Positions 52,783 to 62,861 are shown, counted from the first letter of the stretch. The stretch: 64,000 bases of DNA from UBA1672 sp964351365 (GCA_964351365.1 CAYGNP010000003.1:83708-147707), one strand, 5' to 3'. Notes: generated by a model not told the origin, from the sequence alone. Translations and numbers: made by a program.

Positions 52783-53226
52783 CTAAAAGCTAACGGCGGC
52801 GATGGACACCAGCAGGCAGAAAAACACAATCAACGTGATTTTGCGGCGGAACACCATATATCCGCCCGGAAGCCAGTCTGCTACAAGATAGCGTTTATCC
52901 ATAACATACATCGCCAAAAATCCGAAGGCGAGCAGGAAGAGTGAAATTGAATAGACCCGCAATATAACCGGCAGAACGAACAGGGCAAGGCATATGATTG
53001 TTGGAATCATAGCCAGAATCATCTGGCGTTTATTTTTTTTTGGCAGAGCATGTGCCCAGTGCACTCCGGCCAAAAAGGATAAAATCATCCCGCCATATCC
53101 AAGGGCAATCAGGGCGAACATATTGCTGAGCAGATCATGGCGTGTCGCCAGTAATCCTGCTGCGCACAGAATAAAAGGCGCCGTGCCTAAATATCCTAGC
53201 TTTTGATAAAGCGGTATATCTTTCAT
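52783..53226 (-). CDS. DUF3429 membrane protein
   Basis: A 147-residue protein with about five hydrophobic spans and the DUF3429 pattern LGYLGTAPF near the start and LSFLAGVHW in the middle. The function is unknown. Its ATG shares a base with the fabG stop (TAATG), so the two are coupled. Confidence 0.8.
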   Translation of the reverse strand: MKDIPLYQKLGYLGTAPFILCAAGLLATRHDLLSNMFALIALGYGGMILSFLAGVHWAHALPKKNKRQMILAMIPTIICLALFVLPVILRVYSISLFLLAFGFLAMYVMDKRYLVADWLPGGYMVFRRKITLIVFFCLLVSIAAVSF

Positions 53227-53963
53227 TAAATCATCGCCATCCCGCCATTCACATGCAGGGTTTGCCCCGTAACATAGGCCGCCTCATCACTGGCCAGATA
53301 CACCGCCGCCGCGGCAATATCCGCAGAGGTGCCCATCTTGCCCGCCGGAATTGTGGCGTTAATCTTGGCCTTTTGTTCCTCATTGAGCGCATCCGTCATC
53401 GCGGTCGCAATAAAGCCCGGCGCGATGCAGTTCACGGTAATCCCGCGGCTTGCGATTTCGGCGGCCATCGCCTTGCTCCAGCCAATCATCCCGGCTTTTG
53501 AGGCCACATAATTACATTGCCCCGGATTGCCGGTAACGCCCACCACAGAGGAGATATTAATAATCCGCCCGGCCCGGCGCTTCATCATCGCGCGCTGCAC
53601 GGCTTGCGCAAGCTTGAACGGCGCTGTGAGATTAACATCCAGAACATCCTGCCAGTCTGCGGCGCTCATGCGCATGGAAAGACCATCGCGCGTCAGGCCG
53701 GCATTATTGACCAAGATATCGATCTGCCCCATCGCATTTTCCGCGCGCGCGACCAAATCCTTCACGGCCTCATCGCTGGACAGATCCGCAGGCAATACAT
53801 GCACCCGCTCGCCAAGCTCACTGGCCAGAGCGTCAAGCTTGTCCTCATTACGCCCTGATATCCCGACAACCGCCCCTTGCGCATGCAACGCCTTCGCAAT
53901 TTCTCCACCAATTCCGCCAGTTGCACCGGTCACCAGCGCGCATTTTTTGCTTAAATCAAACAT
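53226..53963 (-). CDS. fabG: 3-oxoacyl-ACP reductase
   Basis: FabG is an NADPH-dependent short-chain dehydrogenase that reduces 3-oxoacyl-ACP. The NADP loop is TGATGGIGGEIAKAL, the active-site Ser, Tyr and Lys are in NISSVVGVTGNPGQCNYVASKAG, and VNCIAPGFIATAMTDAL is family typical. Length is 245. It is separated here from fabD and from any acpP, and forms an operon with DUF3429 and HAD genes. FabG or a PhaB-like enzyme are the candidates; FabG is favoured. Confidence 0.88.
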   Translation of the reverse strand: MFDLSKKCALVTGATGGIGGEIAKALHAQGAVVGISGRNEDKLDALASELGERVHVLPADLSSDEAVKDLVARAENAMGQIDILVNNAGLTRDGLSMRMSAADWQDVLDVNLTAPFKLAQAVQRAMMKRRAGRIINISSVVGVTGNPGQCNYVASKAGMIGWSKAMAAEIASRGITVNCIAPGFIATAMTDALNEEQKAKINATIPAGKMGTSADIAAAAVYLASDEAAYVTGQTLHVNGGMAMI

Positions 53964-54049
53964 GAATTCTTAACCTTTTTTCTTTAGACTGCCTCTATGA
54001 ATAAACACAAGAAATGCTCTTGTAAAGAAATTGGAAAAGCGATATTGAT

Positions 54050-54072
54050 TTAAGAATGATAATCATTCTTAA
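54050..54072. promoter_or_regulatory. Fur-box-like perfect palindrome
   Basis: Half-site TTAAGAATGAT is mirrored exactly around a single A, so the core reads AATGATAATCATT, matching the Fur consensus core. It lies between fabG and the gene at 54185, about 110 nt upstream of that gene's start. Confidence 0.6.
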
Positions 54073-54184
54073 TAAAGCAGCAGAAAGGACCATTTAAGAT
54101 TCACAAACTGTCTCAATGCCCTAAATAAGTGCGTTTTAGATATAATTTGTGCATTGTGAGTCAAATATGGTATAAAATAGAAAT

Positions 54185-54742
54185 ATGAGCATAACAGCGC
54201 AATTTAAACACCACTTCCGCCTTGCTGCGAAGGCTGTACAGCAGGATCCCACTTTACAATACCGCCCGGATATTCGCGTAGAGCGCAGTGTTTTTGAAGG
54301 CGTGTTTGCCCCTATTAAGGCCATTATCAACCAGAATGAAATGATGCGCCAGTTCATGAGCCCTAATGGTGTGAGCCTGTGCGATCAAATTAAGGAGCTG
54401 CGCAAGATGTGTCTTGAGGCTCAAGTCTCCCACACGACGAGCGATCCGCTGCTTAAACAGCATAGAATGCAGCTCATAAATGCGCTTCAGGGTATAATGG
54501 AATCCGTTCAGGACATGCAGAGCAAAAACAGCCAATATGTTAGTGTTGATTTCGGCGATTTCTTTGCAATGATTGACCGTTTACAGGAAATCCGCACGGC
54601 TGCGAGAATTCACGGCGAATTTATGGGGAATAAAAATGTTGCTCTCGCCATGGGCCAGGTAGCCGATAACATCAAAACTGCCCAGGCCAATCTGTGGGAG
54701 CCAGAAGCGCGCAGCTCTGAAACAACTAAGATTGACGCATAA
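54185..54742 (+). CDS. Hypothetical helical protein downstream of the Fur-like box
   Basis: A 185-residue soluble, mostly helical protein. No domain is recognised and there is no signal peptide. Segments such as AIINQNEMMRQFMSPNGVSL and GIMESVQDMQSKNSQYVSV give no hit I know. A TTGTGC-N18-TATAAA promoter-like pair ends a few nt before the ATG, and a TATAAT lies further upstream. The Fur-like box suggests iron control, but this is inference. Confidence 0.6.
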   Translation: MSITAQFKHHFRLAAKAVQQDPTLQYRPDIRVERSVFEGVFAPIKAIINQNEMMRQFMSPNGVSLCDQIKELRKMCLEAQVSHTTSDPLLKQHRMQLINALQGIMESVQDMQSKNSQYVSVDFGDFFAMIDRLQEIRTAARIHGEFMGNKNVALAMGQVADNIKTAQANLWEPEARSSETTKIDA

Positions 54743-54751
54743 TAAAGGGCT

Positions 54752-54983
54752 TTACCCCGCAAGCTTTACATTGCTATCGCGCCAGCGGCGAATATTTCCG
54801 GTGGTTGCCAGCTTTCCATCCGCGACGAGCGCGTAGAGGCGCTCGGCCACGCTCTGCGCGGTGTGTTTTTCAGTGTCAAGCCGGGTTATCAAAGACTTTG
54901 GAGATAATAAGCGCGGTTTTTTGCCACTGCGCACTCGCGGCGGAGAGGATGAGGGCGTCTAAGGGGTCGTTGGTGGTGGTCAT
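54752..54983 (-). pseudogene. Frameshifted small gene, DUF3658-like
   Basis: Two frames join to make one plausible protein of about 77 residues: the first (MTTTNDPLDALILSAASAQW) runs from 54983 to a TGA after DNPA, and the second (LDTEKHTAQSVAERLYALV) continues to a stop at 54752, ending GNIRRWRDSNVKLAG. The frame changes by one base at about 54878-54886. Together they resemble short DUF3658-type proteins, which end in an RRWR/W-R-x-S-x-V-x-L motif. A single-base insertion in the gene, or a sequence error, are both possible. Confidence 0.55.
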
Positions 54984-55025
54984 GGGTTGGTTTTATAACA
55001 GGAAGGGCGCGAAGTCACGCGAAGT

Positions 55026-55382
55026 TTATTCAGAAACTTTCTTGACTACTGACGTTTTCAAATGCATAGGCCCGAAGCCGGGGACTTTGGCGCTGATGTC
55101 ATGATCGCCGATCCATTCATCGGGGGGTAGCAGGCGGATGCCCTTTACTTTAGTTCCGACTTTAATGGCTTTATTGCCGAGCTTGAGGTCTTTCACAACC
55201 GTGACCGTGTCCCCATCGGCGAGCATGTTGCCCACTGCATCGCGGAAGATATGGGCTTGCGCCTCCCCGCCGCCAGCAGCGCTCCAGCTATGCCCGCATT
55301 CGGGACAGTTGAGCAGGCCCGTGCCGTCATCGTAGGTGTAGGTTGAAGCGCATTCGGAGCATGGGGGGATTTCTTGGGTCAT
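55026..55382 (-). CDS. PhnA/YjdM-family zinc-ribbon protein
   Basis: A 118-residue protein. The N-terminal zinc ribbon has C-x-x-C in IPPCSECAST and a second pair in LNCPECGHSW. The C-terminal PhnA domain has DAVGNMLADGDTVTVVKDLKL. The name PhnA (phosphonate utilisation) is historical; no phosphonate genes are nearby. ATG 55382 is preferred over 55421 because it starts at the family N-terminus. Confidence 0.85.
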   Translation of the reverse strand: MTQEIPPCSECASTYTYDDGTGLLNCPECGHSWSAAGGGEAQAHIFRDAVGNMLADGDTVTVVKDLKLGNKAIKVGTKVKGIRLLPPDEWIGDHDISAKVPGFGPMHLKTSVVKKVSE

Positions 55383-55423
55383 TGGCTTATTGTCAGAAAT
55401 TAAAAAACCTTTATACAGCACTT

Positions 55424-56041
55424 ATGGACGAAATAAAAACAAAACCATCGGTTCGGAAACGTGCAGACGAGATCAAGAATTTTCGCTGCAAAAATTTAAT
55501 CGCAGTTATCGAAAATCCTAAGGATGTGCGCAATTTGGGCACGATCATTCGAAACGTGAATGCACTTGGAGTGGAAAAAACCTATGTTGTTGATCCACGA
55601 AAAAAACTTCCTAATGACTGGCAAAATATGCGTGAAAAGCGCAATCTTTCTGGACCCTCTGCCTCGGCAATTAAATGGAGTTTTGTGAAACGCTTTGATA
55701 GTTCGGATGATTGTTTTGATCATTTGGAGAAAAACAATTTTGTTTCTTATGTAACTTCACCCCACATTAAAGGTAAAGATAATTTTATTTTACATGAAAT
55801 TGATTACACTGAAAACTCAAAGCTAGCGATATGGTTTGGTAATGAGTCACGTGGCATTACTGATATTGCTGTAAACAGAAGCAGTGGATGTATCCAGATA
55901 CCAATGTATGGTATTATTGAAAGTCTAAATCTGGCTGTGTCTTCTGGCATTGTTTTATATGAAATCACTAAACAAAGGCGAGACTATCAAAGCAAATACA
56001 AAAAGCGAAATCGTCGTCGGCCTATCAAATCTGAAGTATAA
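55424..56041 (+). CDS. TrmH-family (SpoU) RNA methyltransferase
   Basis: A 205-residue SPOUT-fold methylase. Motif 1 is DVRNLGTIIRNVNALGV, motif 2 is AIWFGNESRGITD and motif 3 is IPMYGIIESLNLAVSSGIVLYE, the SAM-binding knot. E. coli TrmH methylates tRNA G18; the target here is not certain. The C-terminus is very basic (KKRNRRRPIKSEV), which would help bind RNA. It is AT-richer than thiC and PhnA next to it, which may mean transfer. ATG 55424 is preferred to the TTG at 55343. Confidence 0.85.
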   Translation: MDEIKTKPSVRKRADEIKNFRCKNLIAVIENPKDVRNLGTIIRNVNALGVEKTYVVDPRKKLPNDWQNMREKRNLSGPSASAIKWSFVKRFDSSDDCFDHLEKNNFVSYVTSPHIKGKDNFILHEIDYTENSKLAIWFGNESRGITDIAVNRSSGCIQIPMYGIIESLNLAVSSGIVLYEITKQRRDYQSKYKKRNRRRPIKSEV

Positions 56042-56087
56042 CTCTTTGATCTCTGTCGTTTAAAGTTTGAGGCTGCGCCACTTTGCT

Positions 56088-56134
56088 GGATCCCCGCCGT
56101 TTTAGCGCTGCATGCGCAGCGCCGCGGGGATGAC
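56088..56134. repeat. Half copy of the GTCATCC palindromic repeat before thiC's end
   Basis: GGATCCCCGC and GCGGGGATGAC pair as a hairpin with an inner GCGCTGC/GCAGCGC. It corresponds to one half of the elements at 14502 and 16196. It lies between the trmH-like gene and the 3' end of thiC and may also act as a transcript end. Confidence 0.75.
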
Positions 56135-56143
56135 GATGGTGCA

Positions 56144-57922
<1,779 letters not shown>

Positions 57923-57933
57923 TGGTTTATCCT

Positions 57934-58278
57934 TTAAAGGTAATAGGTGTCTTTGCTCATATCGCGGATTTCAAGGGTGATGGCGCAATGCTCGACAATT
58001 CCCTGAACGCTGTTTTTCATAGCGGCATGCAGGGCATCGCCGTATTTCTTTTTGGTGACAAGATCGCGCCCCTCCATCAGGAGCAATGTGCCGTGAATCA
58101 TGTGGCCGTGCGAGCCATGATCACCGACAGCCACGTAATTGCAGGCAATGGCGCGGGTTTTAATGCGGGTTTTATCTACGCCCTGCTCTGCGAGAATATC
58201 GTGCAGCTCAATGACGAGGTTTGATATCTCAATGATATCTCCGATGTTTTTTGAATATTCAAGAATGATGTGCGGCAT
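57934..58278 (-). CDS. CHMI-like tautomerase, first gene of the TPP-controlled operon
   Basis: A 114-residue protein similar to 5-carboxymethyl-2-hydroxymuconate isomerase: P2 follows the initiator Met (MPHIILEYSKN), the position of the catalytic N-terminal Pro in the tautomerase superfamily, and the body has CNYVAVGDHGSHGHMIHGTLL. ATG 58278 follows AAGGA by 8 nt; the longer start at 58419 would cover the riboswitch. The usual CHMI role is in aromatic acid breakdown, but it is joined here to thiC, so its real substrate may be different. Confidence 0.75.
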   Translation of the reverse strand: MPHIILEYSKNIGDIIEISNLVIELHDILAEQGVDKTRIKTRAIACNYVAVGDHGSHGHMIHGTLLLMEGRDLVTKKKYGDALHAAMKNSVQGIVEHCAITLEIRDMSKDTYYL

Positions 58279-58287
58279 TTTAGTAAT

Positions 58288-58354
58288 CCTTTCCCTGCGT
58301 GCGTGCAGGTTCGAAGGGTTTGTTCTCAGCTCTGACCGCAGAGCACCCCTAAGG
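58288..58354 (-). promoter_or_regulatory. TPP riboswitch (THI element)
   Basis: On the minus strand, GGGGTGC, then GCTGAGA, ACCCTT, GAACCTG and CAGGGAA occur in the order and spacing of the THI box. The P1 stem is CCTT paired with AAGG, and that AAGG is also the ribosome site (AAGGA at 58287-58291) of the gene at 58278. Binding of TPP would thus close the ribosome site directly. Confidence 0.9.
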
Positions 58355-58457
58355 TTTTTGTATGTGATGACAATGCCCGAACGAGCAAAATTGTCAACCG
58401 TGTTCTTTCCAATGCGCATTAGGGTCTGGTTTTTTTGGGCTTGGCACTTTATGCTGC

Positions 58458-60008
58458 ATGGCTATGAGCCATAAAATTAAAGATCAAAAGCTGTTTTTAC
58501 GCAGTGCGAAAATTGAAGATGTTCCCGGAATTTACGCCCTAAGTATTAAGGTTTACGGAGCCGATGCATTTTCGAGAAAAATGATAAACGGGCATATTAC
58601 AACTTTTCCCGAAGGGCAATTTGTTGCGATTTTTGACGGGAAAATTGTTGGACATGCGGCAACGTTTATTATTGATGAGCAGACTGCCCTCCAGCCGCAT
58701 ACATGGAAGGAAATTACCGGCAATGGCTATGCGAGCCGGCATAATCCGGATGGGGACATCCTTTACGGGATGGAGGTTTGTGTTGATCCGGATATGCGCG
58801 GGCTTCGGATTGGCCAGCGTCTTTATAATATGCGCAAAAAGTTATGCGTTGATTTAGGGCTCGCAGGGATAGTGTTCGCCGGACGCATGCCAGGATATGC
58901 GAAACATGCCCGCAAGGGAGTTTCGGCGCAAGAGTATATCGAACAAGTTCAGGGTAAGAAAATCCGTGACCAAGTGCTCGGATTTCAGTTGCGTAATGGT
59001 TTTGAGGTTTTGGGAGTTATAGAGGGTTATATTCCCGATGATAAAAACTCTCTTGGCTATGGCGCACATATGATGTGGCGCAATGCATTGCGACCAGCAG
59101 CGGTCGAGAAAATAAAGCAACAAAACGGGCGGCGCGTCGGGTCTGTCCGCGTGGCGAGTGTGCAGTTTCAGGTGCGCAAGGTTAATTCCTTTGAGGATTT
59201 CATTCAGCAGGTTGAATATTTTGTTGATATTGCCTCTGATTACCGCTCAGATTTTGTGGTTCTGCCGGAGTTATTGACGCTGGCGTTGTTGTCTGCGGAA
59301 AATAAAAAGCATACGCCGGAAGAAGCCATTCGAGATATGACGGGATATACCGAGCGGTATGTCAAAGCCATGAACGAGATGGCGATATCGTATAATGTGA
59401 ATATTATCGGGGGATCTCATCCCACACAGGTCGGTGAGGATCTGATGAATATCTCTTATATTTTCCTGCGCGGGGGTGAGGTGCATGAGCAGATTAAAAT
59501 TCATCCCACGCCTAATGAGCGCTTTTGGTGGAGCATGAAGGGCGGGGATGAGCTGAATGTTATTCAGACCGATTGCGGGCCGATTGGTGTTTTGATTTGT
59601 TATGATTGTGAGTTCCCAGAGCTGGCGCGACATTTGGCCGATCAGGGCGCATTGATGCTGTTTGTGCCGTTTTGCACGGATGAGCGTCAGGGGTATTTGC
59701 GGGTTAAATATTGTGCACAAGCGCGGGCGGTTGAAAACCAGATGTATGTTGTGACATCCGGCGTGGTTGGTAACATTCCCGATGTTGAAAATATGGATAT
59801 TCATTATGCCTCCAGCCATATTTTGACACCGTGCGATTTTCCCTTTGCGCGTGATGGGATTGCTGCATCGGCAGCGCCCAATACAGAGAGCATTATTTTT
59901 GCCGATTTAAACCTTGATGATTTGCGCCTTGCCCGGAAATCCGGCTCTGTACAGAATTTCAAGGACCGGCGATTTGATCTGTATGAAGTCAAGTGGTTGA
60001 AATCATAG
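58458..60008 (+). CDS. GNAT acetyltransferase fused to a carbon-nitrogen hydrolase (nitrilase)
   Basis: A 516-residue fusion. Residues about 10-200 are a GNAT N-acetyltransferase-like domain (GMEVCVDPDMRGLRIGQRLY is the acetyl-CoA loop). Residues about 225-510 are a nitrilase domain with Glu in FVVLPELLTL, Lys in EQIKIHPTPNERF and the catalytic Cys at 381 in LICYDCEFPEL. The fusion is a known family (bifunctional GNAT/carbon-nitrogen hydrolase); the substrate is an unknown amide or nitrile. The two in-frame ATGs at 58458 and 58464 cannot be separated. Confidence 0.88.
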   Translation: MAMSHKIKDQKLFLRSAKIEDVPGIYALSIKVYGADAFSRKMINGHITTFPEGQFVAIFDGKIVGHAATFIIDEQTALQPHTWKEITGNGYASRHNPDGDILYGMEVCVDPDMRGLRIGQRLYNMRKKLCVDLGLAGIVFAGRMPGYAKHARKGVSAQEYIEQVQGKKIRDQVLGFQLRNGFEVLGVIEGYIPDDKNSLGYGAHMMWRNALRPAAVEKIKQQNGRRVGSVRVASVQFQVRKVNSFEDFIQQVEYFVDIASDYRSDFVVLPELLTLALLSAENKKHTPEEAIRDMTGYTERYVKAMNEMAISYNVNIIGGSHPTQVGEDLMNISYIFLRGGEVHEQIKIHPTPNERFWWSMKGGDELNVIQTDCGPIGVLICYDCEFPELARHLADQGALMLFVPFCTDERQGYLRVKYCAQARAVENQMYVVTSGVVGNIPDVENMDIHYASSHILTPCDFPFARDGIAASAAPNTESIIFADLNLDDLRLARKSGSVQNFKDRRFDLYEVKWLKS

Positions 60009-60093
60009 AGGGTTGTTTGTGCTTACGCTGTGAAATCTCTTGTCTACGTTATTTGGAAGGCTTATAGATTTTTTATTCACTATGGAGGATGTC

Positions 60094-60768
60094 ATGAAAA
60101 AAAGACTGATGAGAACTGCAATTATATGGATCGTTGTGTTCGCCGGGGCGAGCTATTATTTCTATACTCAAAAGCAAATGAATGACGGGGTGATTGCGCT
60201 TTCGCCTGATGATAATGAGAGTGCGGCCGTTGTGATTGAGCGCCCTTCTCGTGATAGTGATGGTTTAGAAAATGAAGACGCTTCGCTTGAAATTGGCGGT
60301 GCGTTTTCGCTGGTGGATCAAGATGGTCAGCCCGTGACAGAGCAAACTTATGCAGACACCCATAAGCTTGTGTTTTTTGGATTTACCAATTGCCCGGCTG
60401 TTTGCCCGACAGAGCTGCAGAAGGTAACGCTGATTATGGATGAGCTTGGGGATGATGCAGAGAAGATTACGCCCATGTTTATCACGGTTGATCCGGAGCG
60501 TGATAGTGTGGAGCAGATAAAAGGCTATGTTGTGCAGTTTCATCCCAGGCTGGTTGGCCTAACCGGAACGCAGGAGCAGATTGATGGTGTGAAGAATGCG
60601 TTTAAAGTTTATGCCAGCAAAGTCGAGAATGAGATGATGGAGGAGTATATGGTCGATCACTCCGCGTTTTTATATCTGACGGATAAAGATAATATGGTGC
60701 TTGAGGTTTACCCTTCGACGGATACTGCCGAGCAGATTGCAGCGGACATCAAATCACGCGGACTTTGA
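60094..60768 (+). CDS. SCO1/SenC-family copper chaperone
   Basis: A 224-residue membrane-anchored thioredoxin-fold protein that delivers copper to cytochrome oxidase CuA. The N-terminal span (TAIIWIVVFAGASYYFY) is followed by the CxxxC motif in FTNCPAVCPTE and the conserved His in MVDHSAFLYL. GGAGG precedes the ATG, so upstream in-frame codons at 60040 and 60082 are not preferred. It fits with the aa3 oxidase subunit at 6801, although the main oxidase genes are not in the window. Confidence 0.9.
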   Translation: MKKRLMRTAIIWIVVFAGASYYFYTQKQMNDGVIALSPDDNESAAVVIERPSRDSDGLENEDASLEIGGAFSLVDQDGQPVTEQTYADTHKLVFFGFTNCPAVCPTELQKVTLIMDELGDDAEKITPMFITVDPERDSVEQIKGYVVQFHPRLVGLTGTQEQIDGVKNAFKVYASKVENEMMEEYMVDHSAFLYLTDKDNMVLEVYPSTDTAEQIAADIKSRGL

Positions 60769-60772
60769 TGCG

Positions 60773-61075
60773 CTAATCCTCCAGCAGGGCAGATAATTTC
60801 ATCGCGTGGCCCATTGACCCATTGATTTTGAGTTTTCCGGTCATGAAGGCCATTGTCGGGTTTTGGCTGCCGTCAATGATGCCTTTTGCGAGATCGATTG
60901 AGCAGACAAAGGTTGTATCTGCATCTTCGTCCTGGTTACCCACAACTGGCGGTGCCTGTGTGCCATCGATGAATATGATGCCGTCGCTGCCAAGGTCAAA
61001 TTTATACTTTGCGTTCAAGGGCGGGGCAAACTGAAGCTTTTCTTTAATTAGATTTTCGATTTTTTCTCTTGTCAT
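60773..61075 (-). CDS. SCP2 sterol-binding-domain protein
   Basis: A 100-residue protein made of one SCP2 domain, with the YKFDLGSDGIIFIDG strand and the lipid-pocket region DTTFVCSIDLAKGIIDGSQ and PTMAFMTGKLKINGSMGHAM. It binds lipids or acyl-CoA in the cytoplasm. It is convergent with the SCO1 gene (4 nt between stops). The function in bacteria is unclear. Confidence 0.88.
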   Translation of the reverse strand: MTREKIENLIKEKLQFAPPLNAKYKFDLGSDGIIFIDGTQAPPVVGNQDEDADTTFVCSIDLAKGIIDGSQNPTMAFMTGKLKINGSMGHAMKLSALLED

Positions 61076-61234
61076 GTTTAAAAGTATACATATTTTTTCC
61101 CCAAAAATAAGTGGTAAAAAAACAAAATTACCTTTTACTTTCTCTCAAAGGTGTAATGATGGATGTAGTTAATTTCGAATCACCTTCAAGGGCTGTTCAG
61201 GCCGCTTTAGTTAATTGTACATCAAGGCTTTATT

Positions 61235-62665
61235 ATGTTGCACAGATTGCTTGCATCGACGGCGCTCAGTTTATGCTTTCTCGGTTTTTTGACTGGGAGC
61301 GGCGTGGCGCACGCAAAAGATAATGAGCCTTATTTTTTTCCAAAAAATAAATGGGTTGTTGAAGAAGTTGCTGACCAGGAAAGCCCTACCTGCACAATCA
61401 GCAATCAGCTTAATAATGGCTATATTATTCAGTTTGCCGGTACGCAGTCCGGGTTTTCTAATATCAACCTTGATTTGCGCCAAGATATTTTTGAGGCAGG
61501 CTTTCGTTATGAGGTTGAGTACAGTGTTCCGGGTGTTGCCAGCACGATCATCCCTACAAAAGCCTTTAAGAAAAATCTTTTAGTAAGTGATTTGCGTCAA
61601 GAAAAAGACTTTGTGAAGGCACTTCGTGAAAGCAATGTTCTGGATGTGCGTATTCAAAGCAACGAATTTCGAATTTATCTTACTGGCCTTGGATCCAAGA
61701 TGAAGAGTTTTAATGATTGTGTTTACTCTTCCATGGATATTGCCCGCGTACCGTCTCAATCGACGCGGGTCAGTAGTGCACAAATCCTTAGCCATGGCAC
61801 GCATGCACAAAGTGCTTCTATTACAGCGCCACCGCCGCCCGCGGCAGACTTAGAAGAGCGCGTCATTAGCATCTCTCGTGATGCCGATCAGGTGCCCCGC
61901 ATTTCCAGACAAATTGATATTCAGCCCTCTAAAAATCCCCGCTATACGCAGGAACTCGCGGAACAGATGAAAGAGGACAGTAAAGCTTATCTTCCCGATA
62001 TTAGTGACGAGGAGAGTGAATCATATAAAGCTCCTTCAGAGCAAAAAAAATCTGTTCGGGATCTTTCGCAAGGAACTCTTGAGGAACAGACGCGTGCGGT
62101 TATAGATGATCCGTTTTTCAACACAAAATTTTCTAAAACCAGAGCAGAAGCCGATTTCACGCAGCTTAAAGAAGATGATGTATCTGCTTTAGAGCCTGCT
62201 TCGGGCGCTCTTGCGGGCGGTGGCGCTATTTTCAAAGATGATGGTGGCTCGCATAGTCAGCGCATCTCTCTGTTAGAGCAAGAAATAGCAGCGTTGCGCG
62301 CGCAAAATAAAGATTTGAGCAACGAATTGCATGAGACCCTTGCCGATGCAAAGAGCGAGACTGTTTCCGTTTCATCGCATAATTGGAATTTAGAGCGGGC
62401 AACGATGCGCTTTAATGAAGCAGAGATACAAATTCAACGTCTTGGGCAACAGTTACAAGCTGAGCGTGCGCGGTGTGATGGTGAGAAGGCAGAGCTGGAA
62501 ACTATTCTGTTTGACCCCACAATAACTGCACAACAACAGCTTGCAAAGCTTGCTTCGCTTGAGAAAGAGCTGGAGGCAACAAAGGCAGAGTTTTACCGAC
62601 AACAGCGACATTATGAGGAACGCATAAAGTTGCTGGAGGGACAGTTAAGCGCTCAAGGGCTGTAA
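61235..62665 (+). CDS. Secreted coiled-coil protein of unknown function
   Basis: A 476-residue protein with a signal peptide (LLASTALSLCFLGFLTGSGV, cleaved near AHA). The first 150 residues form a beta-rich region with two Cys (TCTISNQ, NDCVYSS). A proline/serine-rich linker and an acidic segment follow, then a coiled coil of about 120 residues at the C-terminus (LEQEIAALRAQNKDLSNEL, QQQLAKLASLEKELEAT). It resembles envelope-linked structural proteins in plan, but no family is recognised. Confidence 0.65.
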   Translation: MLHRLLASTALSLCFLGFLTGSGVAHAKDNEPYFFPKNKWVVEEVADQESPTCTISNQLNNGYIIQFAGTQSGFSNINLDLRQDIFEAGFRYEVEYSVPGVASTIIPTKAFKKNLLVSDLRQEKDFVKALRESNVLDVRIQSNEFRIYLTGLGSKMKSFNDCVYSSMDIARVPSQSTRVSSAQILSHGTHAQSASITAPPPPAADLEERVISISRDADQVPRISRQIDIQPSKNPRYTQELAEQMKEDSKAYLPDISDEESESYKAPSEQKKSVRDLSQGTLEEQTRAVIDDPFFNTKFSKTRAEADFTQLKEDDVSALEPASGALAGGGAIFKDDGGSHSQRISLLEQEIAALRAQNKDLSNELHETLADAKSETVSVSSHNWNLERATMRFNEAEIQIQRLGQQLQAERARCDGEKAELETILFDPTITAQQQLAKLASLEKELEATKAEFYRQQRHYEERIKLLEGQLSAQGL

Positions 62666-62698
62666 AAGAACTTTACAGATAAGAAAGCGTCACTAGAG

Positions 62699-62802
62699 TT
62701 TACTTGTGTATTTACTGTGTACTTCCCCTTCCTGAGTATTTATTTTTTACTTGAGTACCTTACTTTTTTACTTTTACTGCGTACAAAATTTCGCAAAGGG
62801 TC
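62699..62802. repeat. Degenerate short repeats with TACT..GTAC units
   Basis: TTTACTTGTGTA, TTTACTGTGTAC, TTTACTTGAGTACC and TTTTACTGCGTAC occur in about 100 nt, all in the same orientation. No gene or protein match is seen. This is the only structure in the 62666-62819 gap. Confidence 0.4.
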
Positions 62803-62819
62803 TTTATGATTTACTTTGC

Positions 62820-62850
62820 AAGGCCGGTATCCCCACCGGCCTTTTTTTTT
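62820..62850 (+). terminator. Strong rho-independent terminator
   Basis: AAGGCCGGT and ACCGGCCTT pair around a 6-nt loop and are followed by nine T's on the plus strand. It ends the coiled-coil gene transcript or a small RNA from the repeat region. Confidence 0.85.
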
Positions 62851-62861
62851 GCTTAATATCT

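Noticed and set aside
53997..54056. An 18-codon frame (MNKHKKCSCKEIGKAILI) near the Fur-like box
   Set aside because: It is very short, lacks a ribosome site, and runs into the Fur-like palindrome.
61111..61323. A 70-codon plus-strand frame before the coiled-coil gene
   Set aside because: It overlaps the signal peptide of the gene at 61235 in another frame and looks like a shadow.
62699..62802. Short TACT..GTAC repeats as a CRISPR array
   Set aside because: The units are 11-14 nt, irregular and without spacers or cas genes.
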